DNA of 56,696 nucleotides from Oscillospiraceae bacterium (GCA_017829075.1 JAGAJA010000006.1:1-56696); one strand, 5' to 3'; positions 7,328 through 15,253 are shown, counted from the first letter of the stretch. Translations and numbers: made by a program. The notes: generated by a model from the sequence alone, not told the origin.

Positions 7328-7356
7328 AATATAGCATATTTTCAGCTTTTTGTCAA
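7328..7356 (-). promoter_or_regulatory. Promoter of the TM1266/ABC operon
   Basis: On the minus strand TTGACA (7351-7356), a 17-bp spacer ending in extended -10 TGC, and TATATT (7328-7333). Transcription should start near 7321. Confidence 0.85.
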
Positions 7357-7454
7357 GTGCATGGCGGGAAATATCCGCAAAAATCAGTGAGCAGGAGCAT
7401 GGACTGTTGAAATACTTAGAGCGGAGCGACAAAACCGCGCGGAGCGCGGAGTGA

Positions 7455-7506
7455 TTTTCGCTTCCTTTTGGTACAAAAGGAAGTAGGGTATGGGGCAAAG
7501 CCCCAT
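7455..7506 (+). repeat. Double-hairpin repeat, family 3, copy a
   Basis: CTTCCTTTTG (7461-7470) pairs with CAAAAGGAAG (7474-7483), and ATGGGG (7490-7495) pairs with CCCCAT (7501-7506). About 48 of 52 positions recur at 10132-10185 in the same orientation. The surrounding 7380-7613 holds further GCGCGGAGCG runs but no gene. Confidence 0.75.
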
Positions 7507-7613
7507 TTTGATCCGCGCGGAGCGCACTTCTTTTATCTTCCCCTCTGCACCACCTTTCCTTTGAAAAGAGCGAAGCGTTTTTTCAAATGATATTTTGCTT
7601 TTTCTAAATGCTG

Positions 7614-7639
7614 AGCTCCTGCGCAGAAACGCAGGAGCT
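7614..7639 (-). terminator. Hairpin downstream of the sigma factor gene
   Basis: AGCTCCTGCG (7614-7623) and CGCAGGAGCT (7630-7639) form a perfect 10-bp stem five bases past the sigma stop codon. The T-tract on the minus strand is poor, so it may protect the 3' end rather than terminate on its own. Confidence 0.5.
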
Positions 7640-7644
7640 ATATA

Positions 7645-8193
7645 TTATTCCGCGATCACTCCGCTGCTGACAAGATATCTTTTCAGCTCTGCTCGGGTGC
7701 GGGAAAGCCGGGTCTTTACTGCGGTTTCGGTCATTCCCATGCCCTCGGCAATATCCCTCACCGACATATTGAAATAATACCGCCCGGTGAAAATGTCCCG
7801 GTTCTTCTTGTTACAGCCCCGCAGGAAACTGTTCAGGCTGTCGGATATCTCCCGGCTGTCATACTGCTGGTCAACGCTCACGCTGTCCGGAATAACCTCC
7901 GCAAGCTCTCCGTAAAGCTCCTCGCAGGAACGCCGCCGCAGGTTGTCGTACAGGTTCAGCGCGGTGTTCCGGACTATTGCGCACAGATAGCCGCACAGTG
8001 AAGTCGGGCGCTTCGGCGGTATCGCATTCCACAACTTCATGTAGCTGCTGCTCACCGCTTCCTCCGCGTCCTCCGGGCGGGTGAGAATTCCGCCGGCTAT
8101 CTTCCCGCACAGCCTGCCGTACTTCGTCTGGGTTTCGGCGATAGCCTGCTCACTTCGCTGGAAGTACAGCTCGATTATCTGGTTATCGTCCAT
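7645..8193 (-). CDS. ECF-type RNA polymerase sigma factor
   Basis: A 182-residue sigma-70 family protein of the extracytoplasmic-function class. Region 2 is at about 20-85 (EDAEEAVSSSYMKLWNAI, GYLCAIVRNTALN) and region 4 at about 125-175 (RDIFTGRYYFNMSVRDIAEGMGMTETAVKTRLSRTR region), with a helix-turn-helix. ATG 8193 is preferred over GTG 8202 because GAGGGTG lies eight bases upstream. The start overlaps the end of the upstream membrane protein by 11 bases, which couples them. It would redirect RNA polymerase to stress promoters, probably including the one at 10023-10054. Confidence 0.9.
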   Translation of the reverse strand: MDDNQIIELYFQRSEQAIAETQTKYGRLCGKIAGGILTRPEDAEEAVSSSYMKLWNAIPPKRPTSLCGYLCAIVRNTALNLYDNLRRRSCEELYGELAEVIPDSVSVDQQYDSREISDSLNSFLRGCNKKNRDIFTGRYYFNMSVRDIAEGMGMTETAVKTRLSRTRAELKRYLVSSGVIAE

Positions 8194-9982
8194 CAAATTC
8201 ACCCTCGCTTTCGATGTCTTCTATATCCCAGTCCTCTGACCAGTCTATCGGGATAACGTCACCGTAAAAACCTGCAATTTCCAGCTCGTCCTCGGTGATA
8301 TCCACTCTCAGATCTCCTAATGTCCAATCTGCTCCTGTCTTGACGATCTGCTGACAAACCCAGCGGCTTTCTCCGTCCCGGGTGAACTGCTGGAAATAGA
8401 ACAGTACCTCATTTTCACTTAATTCGGAAATGCGGTAGCCGTCCCAGCCCTCCATATCCGCTGTGTAATAAGCCGCCGACCATAATTCACCATACACCTC
8501 ACTAAGTGCATAGCCAATCACCGCTCCAAGGCTTATTCCCTCGGAACTATCGCTGTGATGAAGCTTGTAGCGTTCCAGACCGATCCATGAAATACGGCTA
8601 CTGCCGGCATAGCCCATTGCCTTGCCCATGGTTTCCCACTTCGCAATGTATTTATTCGGCTCTGCAAATCCATTTTCATCAGGAATATACAGATACATAA
8701 ACGTAGGTTCAATCTCCGGAATATAGTATACCTTCATTCCCTCTGTTGTGTGCTGATACATTGCCCAGCCCTCAGCGACTTCTTCAATTCCCAAGCAATA
8801 CTCTGCCGGGGTAAATATATCTTCCATATAAAGCAGAACAAATGACGGATATTCTTCGGACTCGCCGACCCAGAAGTCGTGGAAATGCTGCTTGAAAAGC
8901 GTTAATCCTTTCTTGGAGACCATCTCAAAGATCTGGTTATCTTCCGTTCCAAAATAAAGGTCAGAAGTAGTCTTAGCGCTTCTCATTTCCCATTCTCCGC
9001 CGTTTCTTGCAAATGTCACGTCAAAGAAAGCTGGCTCCGAGGTGTTTTTTTCGAAATACTCCATTCGCAGAGTAACGCTATTCTTGGTTTGCTCTAATAA
9101 AATTATATTGTCCCAGCCATTGAAATAACTGCTTCTGATCCATAGGTCAGCTTCGCCGCCCTCGAACTGAATGTCCCGCGTGAGCAGCCAATCCGAAGTT
9201 ACGCCCATTTCATAGGCGAGCTTTTCAACTCCGAAATAACCCAGCGAATTCCCCTCGGACACAGCTCCCCCGCGGGTGTAAATTGTGGTGTATTCATGGT
9301 CTGATTTCCAGAAATCCTCCGGCAATCTTCCATCGTTCGTCAGCGTAACGGAATAGTAATAATACAGCTTATCCGGATCGGACTGCGGCACAAACAGCAT
9401 ATCATAGCCTTCGTTTGTCTGCTGAAGAATGTAGCAGCCATTGGAATCCTTATTCATTCCAGCAACTATTCTTCCGGAGCTGTAACCGAAAAACTCATTC
9501 GGCGAATAGCCGAGCTGCATAGTCCAGCCGCCATCGTCTACCCATGAGCCATAAAAGTACTCCTCAAATAATTCAGGGTCAAATCCGCCGGATCTCAGAT
9601 CAATGTTTTCTTCTGCAATCGGATCGTTATTAGACTCAATGTATTCCACCTGACTATCGTATGTAGAAGATATAGTTGTTGTTGACAGATCGCCGACTGC
9701 CCCGGAATTAGGGAGTACTATATCATCTAGGGTCGTTGTCCTGACAAAAGCCGCTATTCCGACACCTAAAGCGACCACCGCCGCAGAGCCTATCCCGACA
9801 GCAAGCCCTATGCGTTTCGAGAGCTTTTTCTCCGTGAAACGGTATTCCACGGGGCTTCTGTCAGCCGGGTAGTCCGCTGGGGTTTCGCCGGAGAATTTCG
9901 CCTTGCCGAACCGCTCCGCCGCAGAGTTCACTATATCCTCATCAAGGTTATCAAGCGCCGTTTTCCATAACTGAGAATTCAT
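8183..9982 (-). CDS. Putative membrane anti-sigma factor with large extracytoplasmic domain
   Basis: A 599-residue protein: about 57 cytoplasmic residues, one transmembrane helix (about 58-82, IGLAVGIGSAAVVALGVGIA) and a long acidic, aromatic-rich outer part with several WDN/EYF-type segments. Such topology next to an ECF gene suggests the short N-terminus binds and holds the sigma factor while the outer part senses a signal. I do not recognise a named domain in the outer part, and there is no clear zinc HxxxCxxC motif. It is upstream of the sigma gene, the reverse of the commonest order. Function is inferred from topology and neighbourhood. Confidence 0.65.
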   Translation of the reverse strand: MNSQLWKTALDNLDEDIVNSAAERFGKAKFSGETPADYPADRSPVEYRFTEKKLSKRIGLAVGIGSAAVVALGVGIAAFVRTTTLDDIVLPNSGAVGDLSTTTISSTYDSQVEYIESNNDPIAEENIDLRSGGFDPELFEEYFYGSWVDDGGWTMQLGYSPNEFFGYSSGRIVAGMNKDSNGCYILQQTNEGYDMLFVPQSDPDKLYYYYSVTLTNDGRLPEDFWKSDHEYTTIYTRGGAVSEGNSLGYFGVEKLAYEMGVTSDWLLTRDIQFEGGEADLWIRSSYFNGWDNIILLEQTKNSVTLRMEYFEKNTSEPAFFDVTFARNGGEWEMRSAKTTSDLYFGTEDNQIFEMVSKKGLTLFKQHFHDFWVGESEEYPSFVLLYMEDIFTPAEYCLGIEEVAEGWAMYQHTTEGMKVYYIPEIEPTFMYLYIPDENGFAEPNKYIAKWETMGKAMGYAGSSRISWIGLERYKLHHSDSSEGISLGAVIGYALSEVYGELWSAAYYTADMEGWDGYRISELSENEVLFYFQQFTRDGESRWVCQQIVKTGADWTLGDLRVDITEDELEIAGFYGDVIPIDWSEDWDIEDIESEGEFDGR

Positions 9983-10022
9983 AATTACCTTCCTTTCTGC
10001 GTATTACTGTTATCTTTCAGTA

Positions 10023-10054
10023 TATATAACAGGCGGAGTGCGCAAAAGGTTACA
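10023..10054 (-). promoter_or_regulatory. Candidate ECF-dependent (autoregulatory) promoter
   Basis: On the minus strand TGTAACCTTTT (10044-10054) has the AAC core of many ECF -35 elements, and CTGTTATATA (10023-10032) lies about 11 bp further, upstream of the anti-sigma/sigma pair. No normal -35 TTGACA is present. Recognition by the neighbouring sigma factor is inferred. Confidence 0.5.
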
Positions 10055-10061
10055 TTTTCCG

Positions 10062-10096
10062 ATAAAAAATCGGGCTGACGCGAAAATCAGCCCGAT
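10062..10096 (-). terminator. Terminator downstream of the transketolase operon
   Basis: ATCGGGCTGA (10069-10078) pairs with TCAGCCCGAT (10087-10096). On the minus strand the stem is followed by TTTTTTATC, a good Rho-independent terminator placed just before the sigma-operon promoter. Confidence 0.7.
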
Positions 10097-10131
10097 CAGC
10101 TTGTTTAAAATTCTCCGCAAAGCGGAATAGC

Positions 10132-10185
10132 TTTTCGCTTCCTTTTGGCTTCCAAAAGGAAGCAGGGCGTGGGGCGGAGCCCCAC
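10132..10185 (+). repeat. Double-hairpin repeat, family 3, copy b
   Basis: Same pair of hairpins as at 7455-7506: CTTCCTTTTGG/CCAAAAGGAAG followed by GTGGGGC/GCCCCAC. Small changes occur in the loops and in matched stem positions. The two copies bracket the sigma/anti-sigma cassette in direct orientation. Confidence 0.75.
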
Positions 10186-10232
10186 ACTCGGCGCGTAAGC
10201 GCCGTATTACGCGTCAAATGCGCTAAAGGGGC

Positions 10233-10291
10233 ACGGGGGAAAACAAGAGTTTTCCCCCGTCATTATTGATGGCTCGAAGCCATCAATAATG
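10233..10291. repeat. Two adjacent perfect hairpins downstream of the transketolase genes
   Basis: ACGGGGGAAAAC/GTTTTCCCCCGT (10233-10244/10249-10260) is followed directly by CATTATTGATGGCT/AGCCATCAATAATG (10261-10274/10278-10291). Both stems are perfect. They lie in the 3' untranslated region of tkt. No gene is seen in 9983-10318. Confidence 0.6.
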
Positions 10292-10318
10292 AAATTATTC
10301 ATTTTTCTCCAGACTTAA

Positions 10319-11254
10319 TTACTTGCCGAGAGCCGCCTTAGTCACAGCCACGATGTTCTCCGCGCAAAGCCCGAACTCCTTGAGCAGGTCTACCGCAGGG
10401 CCGGAGTGACCGAATACGTCCTTCACGCCGATCTTGATTACCGGAACGGGGTATTCCTCAGTAACTACATCAGCCACCGCAGAGCCAAGACCGCCGATAA
10501 TGCTGTGCTCCTCAACGGTGATGATCTTTCCGGTTTCCTTTGCCGCCTTGATAATGATATCGCGGTCGATGGGCTTTATGGTGTGGATATTGATTATCCG
10601 CGCGTCAATTCCCTGCTCCGCGAGAGCCTTGCCTGCCTCGATAGCCTCTGCTACCATAAGTCCGGTGGCGATAATTGTAACGTCCTTGCCGTCCTTTATC
10701 TGAATTCCCTTGCCGACTTCGAACTTGTAGGTAGCCGGGTCGTTGAATACCGGAACAGCAAGTCTGCCAAATCTCATGTAGGTAGGCCCTACATAGTCAG
10801 CCATTGCAAGGACTGCCGCCTTTGCCTCAACATCATCAGCCGGATTGATAACCGTCATGCCGGGGATAGCTCTCATCAGCGCGATATCCTCGTTGCACTG
10901 GTGGGAGGCTCCGTCCTCGCCTACGGAAATACCCGCGTGGGTAGCTCCGATCTTTACGTTGAGGTGGGGGTAGCCTATGCTGTTGCGGACGATCTCAAAC
11001 GCTCTGCCGGACGCGAACATTGCAAAGGAGCTTGCAAATACAAGCTTTCCGGTGCTTGCGATACCTGCCGCAACGCCCATCATATTAGCTTCTGCGATAC
11101 CGCAGTCAAAGAACTTGTCAGGATATGCCTTTTTAAAGGTTCCGGTCTTGGTAGCCGCCGCAAGGTCTGCGTCCAGCACCACAAGGTCGGGGCGCTTTTC
11201 GGCGAGCATTACCAGCGCTTCGCCGTAGCTGTCACGAGTTGCTTTCTTTTCCAT
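10319..11254 (-). CDS. Transketolase C-terminal subunit
   Basis: A 311-residue half-transketolase: pyrimidine-binding domain with FFDCGIAEANMMGVAAGIAS (about 48-67) containing the catalytic Glu, then GATHAGISVGEDGASHQ (about 103-119) and a C-terminal transketolase domain from about 190. With the N-terminal subunit it forms the ThDP enzyme that moves two-carbon units in the pentose phosphate pathway. The split form is common in Firmicutes and archaea. The ATG has AAAGGATC upstream and lies 23 bp after the N-subunit gene. Confidence 0.92.
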   Translation of the reverse strand: MEKKATRDSYGEALVMLAEKRPDLVVLDADLAAATKTGTFKKAYPDKFFDCGIAEANMMGVAAGIASTGKLVFASSFAMFASGRAFEIVRNSIGYPHLNVKIGATHAGISVGEDGASHQCNEDIALMRAIPGMTVINPADDVEAKAAVLAMADYVGPTYMRFGRLAVPVFNDPATYKFEVGKGIQIKDGKDVTIIATGLMVAEAIEAGKALAEQGIDARIINIHTIKPIDRDIIIKAAKETGKIITVEEHSIIGGLGSAVADVVTEEYPVPVIKIGVKDVFGHSGPAVDLLKEFGLCAENIVAVTKAALGK

Positions 11255-11277
11255 ATCTGTGATCCTTTCGATGTTTA

Positions 11278-12123
11278 TTACTTCTCAAGCTCTGCGAGGT
11301 GGTCGCTGAGTTCCTTCATTGCGACTGCGTATTCCTCGTCGTTAGGAGCCTTGCCGTGCCAGCCGACCTGATTTTCCATATAGGAAACGCCCTTGCCCTT
11401 TGTGGACTTCTGAATGATTACTGTGGGCTTGTTGAGCACGGTTTCAGCTTCGTTGAATGCCTTTTCCAGCTCGTCAAAGTCATGAGCGTTGCTTACATTG
11501 ATAACGTACCAGCCGAACGCCTTGAACTTCTCATCAATAGGATAGGGGGACATTACCTCGTCGATTTTGCCGTCGATCTGAAGTCCGTTGTTGTCTACGA
11601 CTGCAACCAGATTGTCGAGCTTGTAATGAGCCGCGAACATCGCCGCCTCCCATACCTGTCCCTCTTCGATCTCACCGTCGCCGAGGATCGCATAAACCTT
11701 GTATATCTCGTTTGAGATCTTGCCGGAAAGAGCCATTCCGCAGGCGGTGGAGATACCCTGTCCGAGAGAGCCGGTGCTCATGTCAATTCCGGGAAGCTTG
11801 CCCATGGAGGGGTGTCCCTGAAGTCTTGAGCCGATCTTGCGGAGAGTCTTAAGCTCCTCAGCCGGGAAAAATCCTCTCTCAGCAAGCACTGCATACAGCG
11901 CCGGAGCGGTATGACCCTTTGAAAGCACCAGTCTGTCCCTGTCAGGCATATCCGGATTTTTCGGGTCAACATTCATGCGGTGCATATAAAGGTAAGTCAG
12001 TGTGTCAGCAACGGAAAGCGATCCGCCGGGGTGACCAGCCTTTGCGCTGTGAACACCCTCGATCACGCCCATTCTGACCTTTGTTGCAGCGATCTCAAGC
12101 TGCTTTTTCAGTAATGCGTCCAT
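11278..12123 (-). CDS. Transketolase N-terminal subunit
   Basis: A 281-residue ThDP-binding half of transketolase. Visible motifs are the HSAKAGHPGGSLS loop near 25, KGHTAPALYA near 70, and the ThDP/Mg motif GDGEIEEGQVWEA (about 150-162) ending at VVDNNGLQ. ATG 12123 is preferred to an upstream in-frame start at 12174 because AGGAGG lies six bases before it and conserved sequence begins there. First gene of the two-gene tkt operon. Confidence 0.92.
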   Translation of the reverse strand: MDALLKKQLEIAATKVRMGVIEGVHSAKAGHPGGSLSVADTLTYLYMHRMNVDPKNPDMPDRDRLVLSKGHTAPALYAVLAERGFFPAEELKTLRKIGSRLQGHPSMGKLPGIDMSTGSLGQGISTACGMALSGKISNEIYKVYAILGDGEIEEGQVWEAAMFAAHYKLDNLVAVVDNNGLQIDGKIDEVMSPYPIDEKFKAFGWYVINVSNAHDFDELEKAFNEAETVLNKPTVIIQKSTKGKGVSYMENQVGWHGKAPNDEEYAVAMKELSDHLAELEK

Positions 12124-12234
12124 ATAGACCTCCTGTGATTTTATGGGCTTTCGCCCTTTTAGCTTATATATCAAGCGGTTTTCCGCTGAATAAACTTACT
12201 TAAATTGGGATCATTGCTGAGATCCCTGTATTGC

Positions 12235-12687
12235 TCAATGCCCCAAAATACTGTCCGGAAACGGCACATCGCCGTATACCTCCACGACATAGCAGCCTTC
12301 GCTCTCATACGGCATTTCAAGCTCCCGGTTCCAGCGGTCGAGCTTGTATTCCGGTATTTCCTCGGAAAGCGAAGTTATCTGGTAATACTCATAGTTCGTC
12401 CAGTATTCAAGATCATGCGGGTTCAGCGCTTTCACCAGCACTGTCGAACGCACTTCGGTGTGATTTCCCGTGCCGGAGGTATTCCCTACAAACGTCACAT
12501 TGTCCAGCACCTGAATACTTGAACTGTTGCTGTAACCATTCATTACACCCTGCGTGTGAAGGATACCGCTGATATTGTTCACTGCCGCGCAGAAAAGCTC
12601 CCACAGAAGCCATATGATAACCAGCGCAAACGGCAGGCACAGCAGTACGATACCTGTTATCTTCAGCCCACGGACAGCCTTTTTCAT
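12235..12687 (-). CDS. Hypothetical membrane-anchored protein
   Basis: A 150-residue protein with a basic N-terminus, one long hydrophobic segment (about 10-36, ITGIVLLCLPFALVIIWLLW) and an outer part of about 110 residues rich in Asn, Ser and Tyr, with no recognisable motif. It starts three bases after the HAD phosphatase gene and is last in the long minus-strand run, so it is probably co-transcribed. No function can be assigned. Confidence 0.6.
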   Translation of the reverse strand: MKKAVRGLKITGIVLLCLPFALVIIWLLWELFCAAVNNISGILHTQGVMNGYSNSSSIQVLDNVTFVGNTSGTGNHTEVRSTVLVKALNPHDLEYWTNYEYYQITSLSEEIPEYKLDRWNRELEMPYESEGCYVVEVYGDVPFPDSILGH

Positions 12688-12690
12688 AAG

Positions 12691-13497
12691 TCATAACCTT
12701 TCGATATAGTCGATAAGCTGCGCCATCGCTCCGGAATTATTGTCGCAAAGAACGATATCCGCCGCCGCCCTTACCTCCGGCTGTGCGGAAGCTACCGCCG
12801 CGCCGAGGTTTGCCTGCTTTATCATGGCGAGGTCGTTCATGAAATCCCCCGCCGCCACGGTGAACCTGTCCTGTGCGCCCACAATGCGTATCAGCTCCCG
12901 GAAGCCTGCGGACTTGTCAATACCCTCCGGCAGGCACTCGAAGAACGTCGGCGCGGAGCGCACCCACTGAACTCCCTGAAATTCCGGACGCTCCCGCACG
13001 AAATCCACCAGTACGTCCAGCTTTTCCGGCGGGTAAGCGAACAGCACTTTCAGCCAGCCGCCTGCCGGAATATCCTCCAGCCGCCTTATGTCCGGGCGAA
13101 CGCTCTCTAAATCGAGGTGCCACTGCTCCGTGTCATTCAGAAACGGAACATACACCGTGTGCTCCTGCAAGACCTCCACGCCGATATCCGGAAAGCGCTC
13201 CGCAATGCGGCTTATGATATCCGCCGCCTGCCCGCCTATCTCGCACCGCCACAGGAATTTATCCTGCTTGAAGTCGAACACCGCCGCGCCGTTGAACAGC
13301 ACCGCCGGAGCGTCAAGCATCAGCTTCTCCGCCACAGACCGCGCCATGGAGTACCCCCGCCCGGTCGCCATAGTGAAGATACCGCCGCCCTCTCGGAAGC
13401 GGTCAATTGCAGCCAGATCCTCCGGCAGAATGCGCTTATCATCGGTGAGAAGCGTTCCGTCAAGGTCTGTCATCAGTATTACCCTGCTGAAATCCAT
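12691..13497 (-). CDS. HAD-superfamily phosphatase, Cof type
   Basis: A 268-residue haloacid-dehalogenase phosphatase with a type IIB cap. Motif I is DLDGTLL near residue 11 with nucleophile Asp, motif II is TMATGR near 42, and motif IV is GDFMNDLAMI near 218 holding the Mg-binding Asp. Members dephosphorylate sugar phosphates, flavin or ThDP precursors; the substrate cannot be told here. It begins four bases after the pseudouridine synthase gene with GAGGG just before, so it is translationally linked. Confidence 0.88.
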   Translation of the reverse strand: MDFSRVILMTDLDGTLLTDDKRILPEDLAAIDRFREGGGIFTMATGRGYSMARSVAEKLMLDAPAVLFNGAAVFDFKQDKFLWRCEIGGQAADIISRIAERFPDIGVEVLQEHTVYVPFLNDTEQWHLDLESVRPDIRRLEDIPAGGWLKVLFAYPPEKLDVLVDFVRERPEFQGVQWVRSAPTFFECLPEGIDKSAGFRELIRIVGAQDRFTVAAGDFMNDLAMIKQANLGAAVASAQPEVRAAADIVLCDNNSGAMAQLIDYIERL

Positions 13498-13500
13498 TTA

Positions 13501-14397
13501 TCAGCCCTCTATGCTTTTAAGAAATTTCCTGAAATAATCCGGAAGCTCGCTGTCGAACTCCATATACTCCCCGGTGCGCGGGTGGACAAAGCCTATCTTC
13601 TTCGCGTGGAGGCACTGCCCCTCCAGCCACGCAGGTTTTCCGTTCCCGTAAACCGGATCTCCGGCTACCGGGTGCCCGAGATACGCCATGTGTACTCTTA
13701 TCTGGTGAGTGCGCCCGGTTTCCAGCCGTACCCGCAGGTGCGTGTAACCGGCGAACCGCTCCAGCAGGAAATAATGCGTCACCGCTTCCCTTGAATTCTC
13801 GGCAGTCACGCACATCTTCTTGCGATCGGTCTTGTGCCGCCCTATGGGAGCGTTCACCGTGCCGTCCTCTTTTATCGAGCCGCAGACCACGGTTTCATAT
13901 TCTCTTGTGAAGCTATGCGCTTTTATCTGCTCCGACAGCGCGAGGTGCGAGAAATCGTTCTTCGCAACCATGAGCAGACCGCTGGTGTCCTTGTCTATCC
14001 GGTGGACTATCCCCGGACGTATCTCCCCGTTGATCCCGGATAAACTGTCGCCGCAGTGGAACATCAGCGCATTCACAAGCGTTCCGGAGTAATGCCCCGC
14101 CGCCGGGTGGACTACCATGCCCTTTGGCTTGTTCACCACCAGAAGATCCGCGTCCTCATAGACTATCTCCAGCGGAATGTCCTCCGGAAGAATATCAGCG
14201 CTCTGCGGTTCCGGGAGCGTTATCTCAATCAGCGTTCCCGCCGCCGGAATGTCCTTTTTCCCGCAGGGACTGCCGTTCACCAGCACATTCCCCTGCTCGA
14301 TAAGCCTCACCGCCGCGCTCCGGGAAAGCTCCGTTCCGTCTGAGATCAGCTTGTCCAGACGAACTCCGCCGGGGGCGAAAAGCTCAATTCTGTCCAT
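13501..14397 (-). CDS. RluA-family pseudouridine synthase (RluD-like)
   Basis: A 298-residue enzyme that isomerises uridine to pseudouridine in large-subunit rRNA or other RNA. An S4 RNA-binding domain occupies about 13-70 (RLDKLISDGTELSRSAAVRLIEQG region). The catalytic domain has HRIDKDTSGLLMVAKN near 132, with the catalytic Asp, and later RTHQIRVHMAYLGHPVAGD. The start overlaps lspA by 14 bases, the classical lspA-rluD pairing in Firmicutes. Confidence 0.92.
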   Translation of the reverse strand: MDRIELFAPGGVRLDKLISDGTELSRSAAVRLIEQGNVLVNGSPCGKKDIPAAGTLIEITLPEPQSADILPEDIPLEIVYEDADLLVVNKPKGMVVHPAAGHYSGTLVNALMFHCGDSLSGINGEIRPGIVHRIDKDTSGLLMVAKNDFSHLALSEQIKAHSFTREYETVVCGSIKEDGTVNAPIGRHKTDRKKMCVTAENSREAVTHYFLLERFAGYTHLRVRLETGRTHQIRVHMAYLGHPVAGDPVYGNGKPAWLEGQCLHAKKIGFVHPRTGEYMEFDSELPDYFRKFLKSIEG

Positions 14398-14956
14398 TTT
14401 CGCCGGGCTCTCCGTCCTGAGCCGTATTCTCCGGCGAAACAGATTTTTGCGCCTTTTTCGCCTTTGATTCCTTTATCTCATCAATTATCACGAACAGGCA
14501 CAGCATAATGCCTCCCACAACCGCGCAGATATCCGCGAAGTTGAAGATAGGGAAATTGATTATACGGACGTCAATGAAATCCACGACGCTGCCGCTGTTG
14601 AATATCCTGTCAAGGAGATTGCCGACGCCTCCGCCTATGATCAACGCAACCGAAACAACATACGGCGCGCGGTGTATCTTCTTCAGCAGAAGTCCCGCGA
14701 TAAGCACGAGAATTACCACAGAAGTCACCACGATCAGAAACGCGGTCTTCCCCTCCATCATGCTGAATGCAGAGCCGTTGTTGGTGCAGTAATAGAGGTT
14801 CAGCACCTCTGTATCCCCGATCTTGATTAAATTCAGCGCCTTGTACATCTCCATGTTGGAAGCCACCAGCCACTTGGTGAGCTGGTCAATTCCCACAAGA
14901 GCCGCCGCCAGAAGCAGCGCGGCAAACTGCCTGTATTTGCTCAAAAATGCTCTCAT
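14384..14956 (-). CDS. lspA: Lipoprotein signal peptidase (signal peptidase II)
   Basis: A 190-residue aspartic protease with four transmembrane helices that cleaves prolipoprotein signal peptides. Conserved features are the first helix ending GIDQLTKW, the CTNNGSAFSMM block, and the two catalytic Asp in GNLLDRIF and FNFADICAVVGG. ATG 14956 is chosen over an in-frame start at 14992 because GGGGAAAG lies about ten bases before it and it matches the usual N-terminus. One likely client is the lipoprotein at 5715-6821. Confidence 0.93.
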   Translation of the reverse strand: MRAFLSKYRQFAALLLAAALVGIDQLTKWLVASNMEMYKALNLIKIGDTEVLNLYYCTNNGSAFSMMEGKTAFLIVVTSVVILVLIAGLLLKKIHRAPYVVSVALIIGGGVGNLLDRIFNSGSVVDFIDVRIINFPIFNFADICAVVGGIMLCLFVIIDEIKESKAKKAQKSVSPENTAQDGEPGENGQN

Positions 14957-15002
14957 ATCATAACTTTCCCCGAAAACAGCTTTTTCTTTCACACAAAAAA
15001 GC

Positions 15003-15027
15003 AGGAAAGGGAATAAATCCCTTCCCT
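15003..15027. repeat. 25-bp direct repeat, left copy, flanking family-1 element A
   Basis: Identical over 25 bp to 15216-15240. The unit is itself quasi-palindromic around GGGAATAAATCCC. The pair brackets the family-1 repeat at 15031-15211, with three and four bases of separation. Confidence 0.8.
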
Positions 15028-15030
15028 CAG

Positions 15031-15211
15031 CTTATCGAAAACTCAGTTTTGCCCGCGAAGCGGGCTTTTGAAATCCGTTTTTTGCCCCAGCTCTGCCGGG
15101 GCAAAAAACACTTCTATCCGCACAACTGTACGAACTGACAGCTTTGCTGTCAGTGAGTGCGGGCAGTGCGGATGTTCGTCGAGAAAGTCCCTTTAGGGAC
15201 TTTTTCGACGG
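15031..15211 (+). repeat. Structured intergenic repeat, family 1, copy A
   Basis: About 181 bp between ileS and lspA. In order: stem GCCCGC/GCGGGC; stem TTTTTTGCCCC/GGGGCAAAAAA; an outer stem ATCCGCAC/GTGCGGAT enclosing a variable hairpin ACTGACAGC/GCTGTCAGT; and a last hairpin AAAGTCCC/GGGACTTT closed by GTCGA/TCGAC. About 75 bp from GCCCGCGAAG to the outer stem are identical to copies B and C. It could be transcribed within the ileS-lspA message. Confidence 0.85.
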
Positions 15212-15215
15212 TCTG

Positions 15216-15240
15216 AGGAAAGGGAATAAATCCCTTCCCT
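15216..15240. repeat. 25-bp direct repeat, right copy
   Basis: Exact second copy of 15003-15027, ending 13 bases before the ileS stop codon. Confidence 0.8.
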
Positions 15241-15253
15241 GCCGGAATTTTTA

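Noticed and set aside
12124..12234. Gene or promoter upstream of the transketolase genes
   Set aside because: Only short hairpins (AAGCGG/CCGCTT and GGGC/GCCC) are seen. No hexamer pair with 16-18 bp spacing is convincing, so the tkt promoter is left unassigned.
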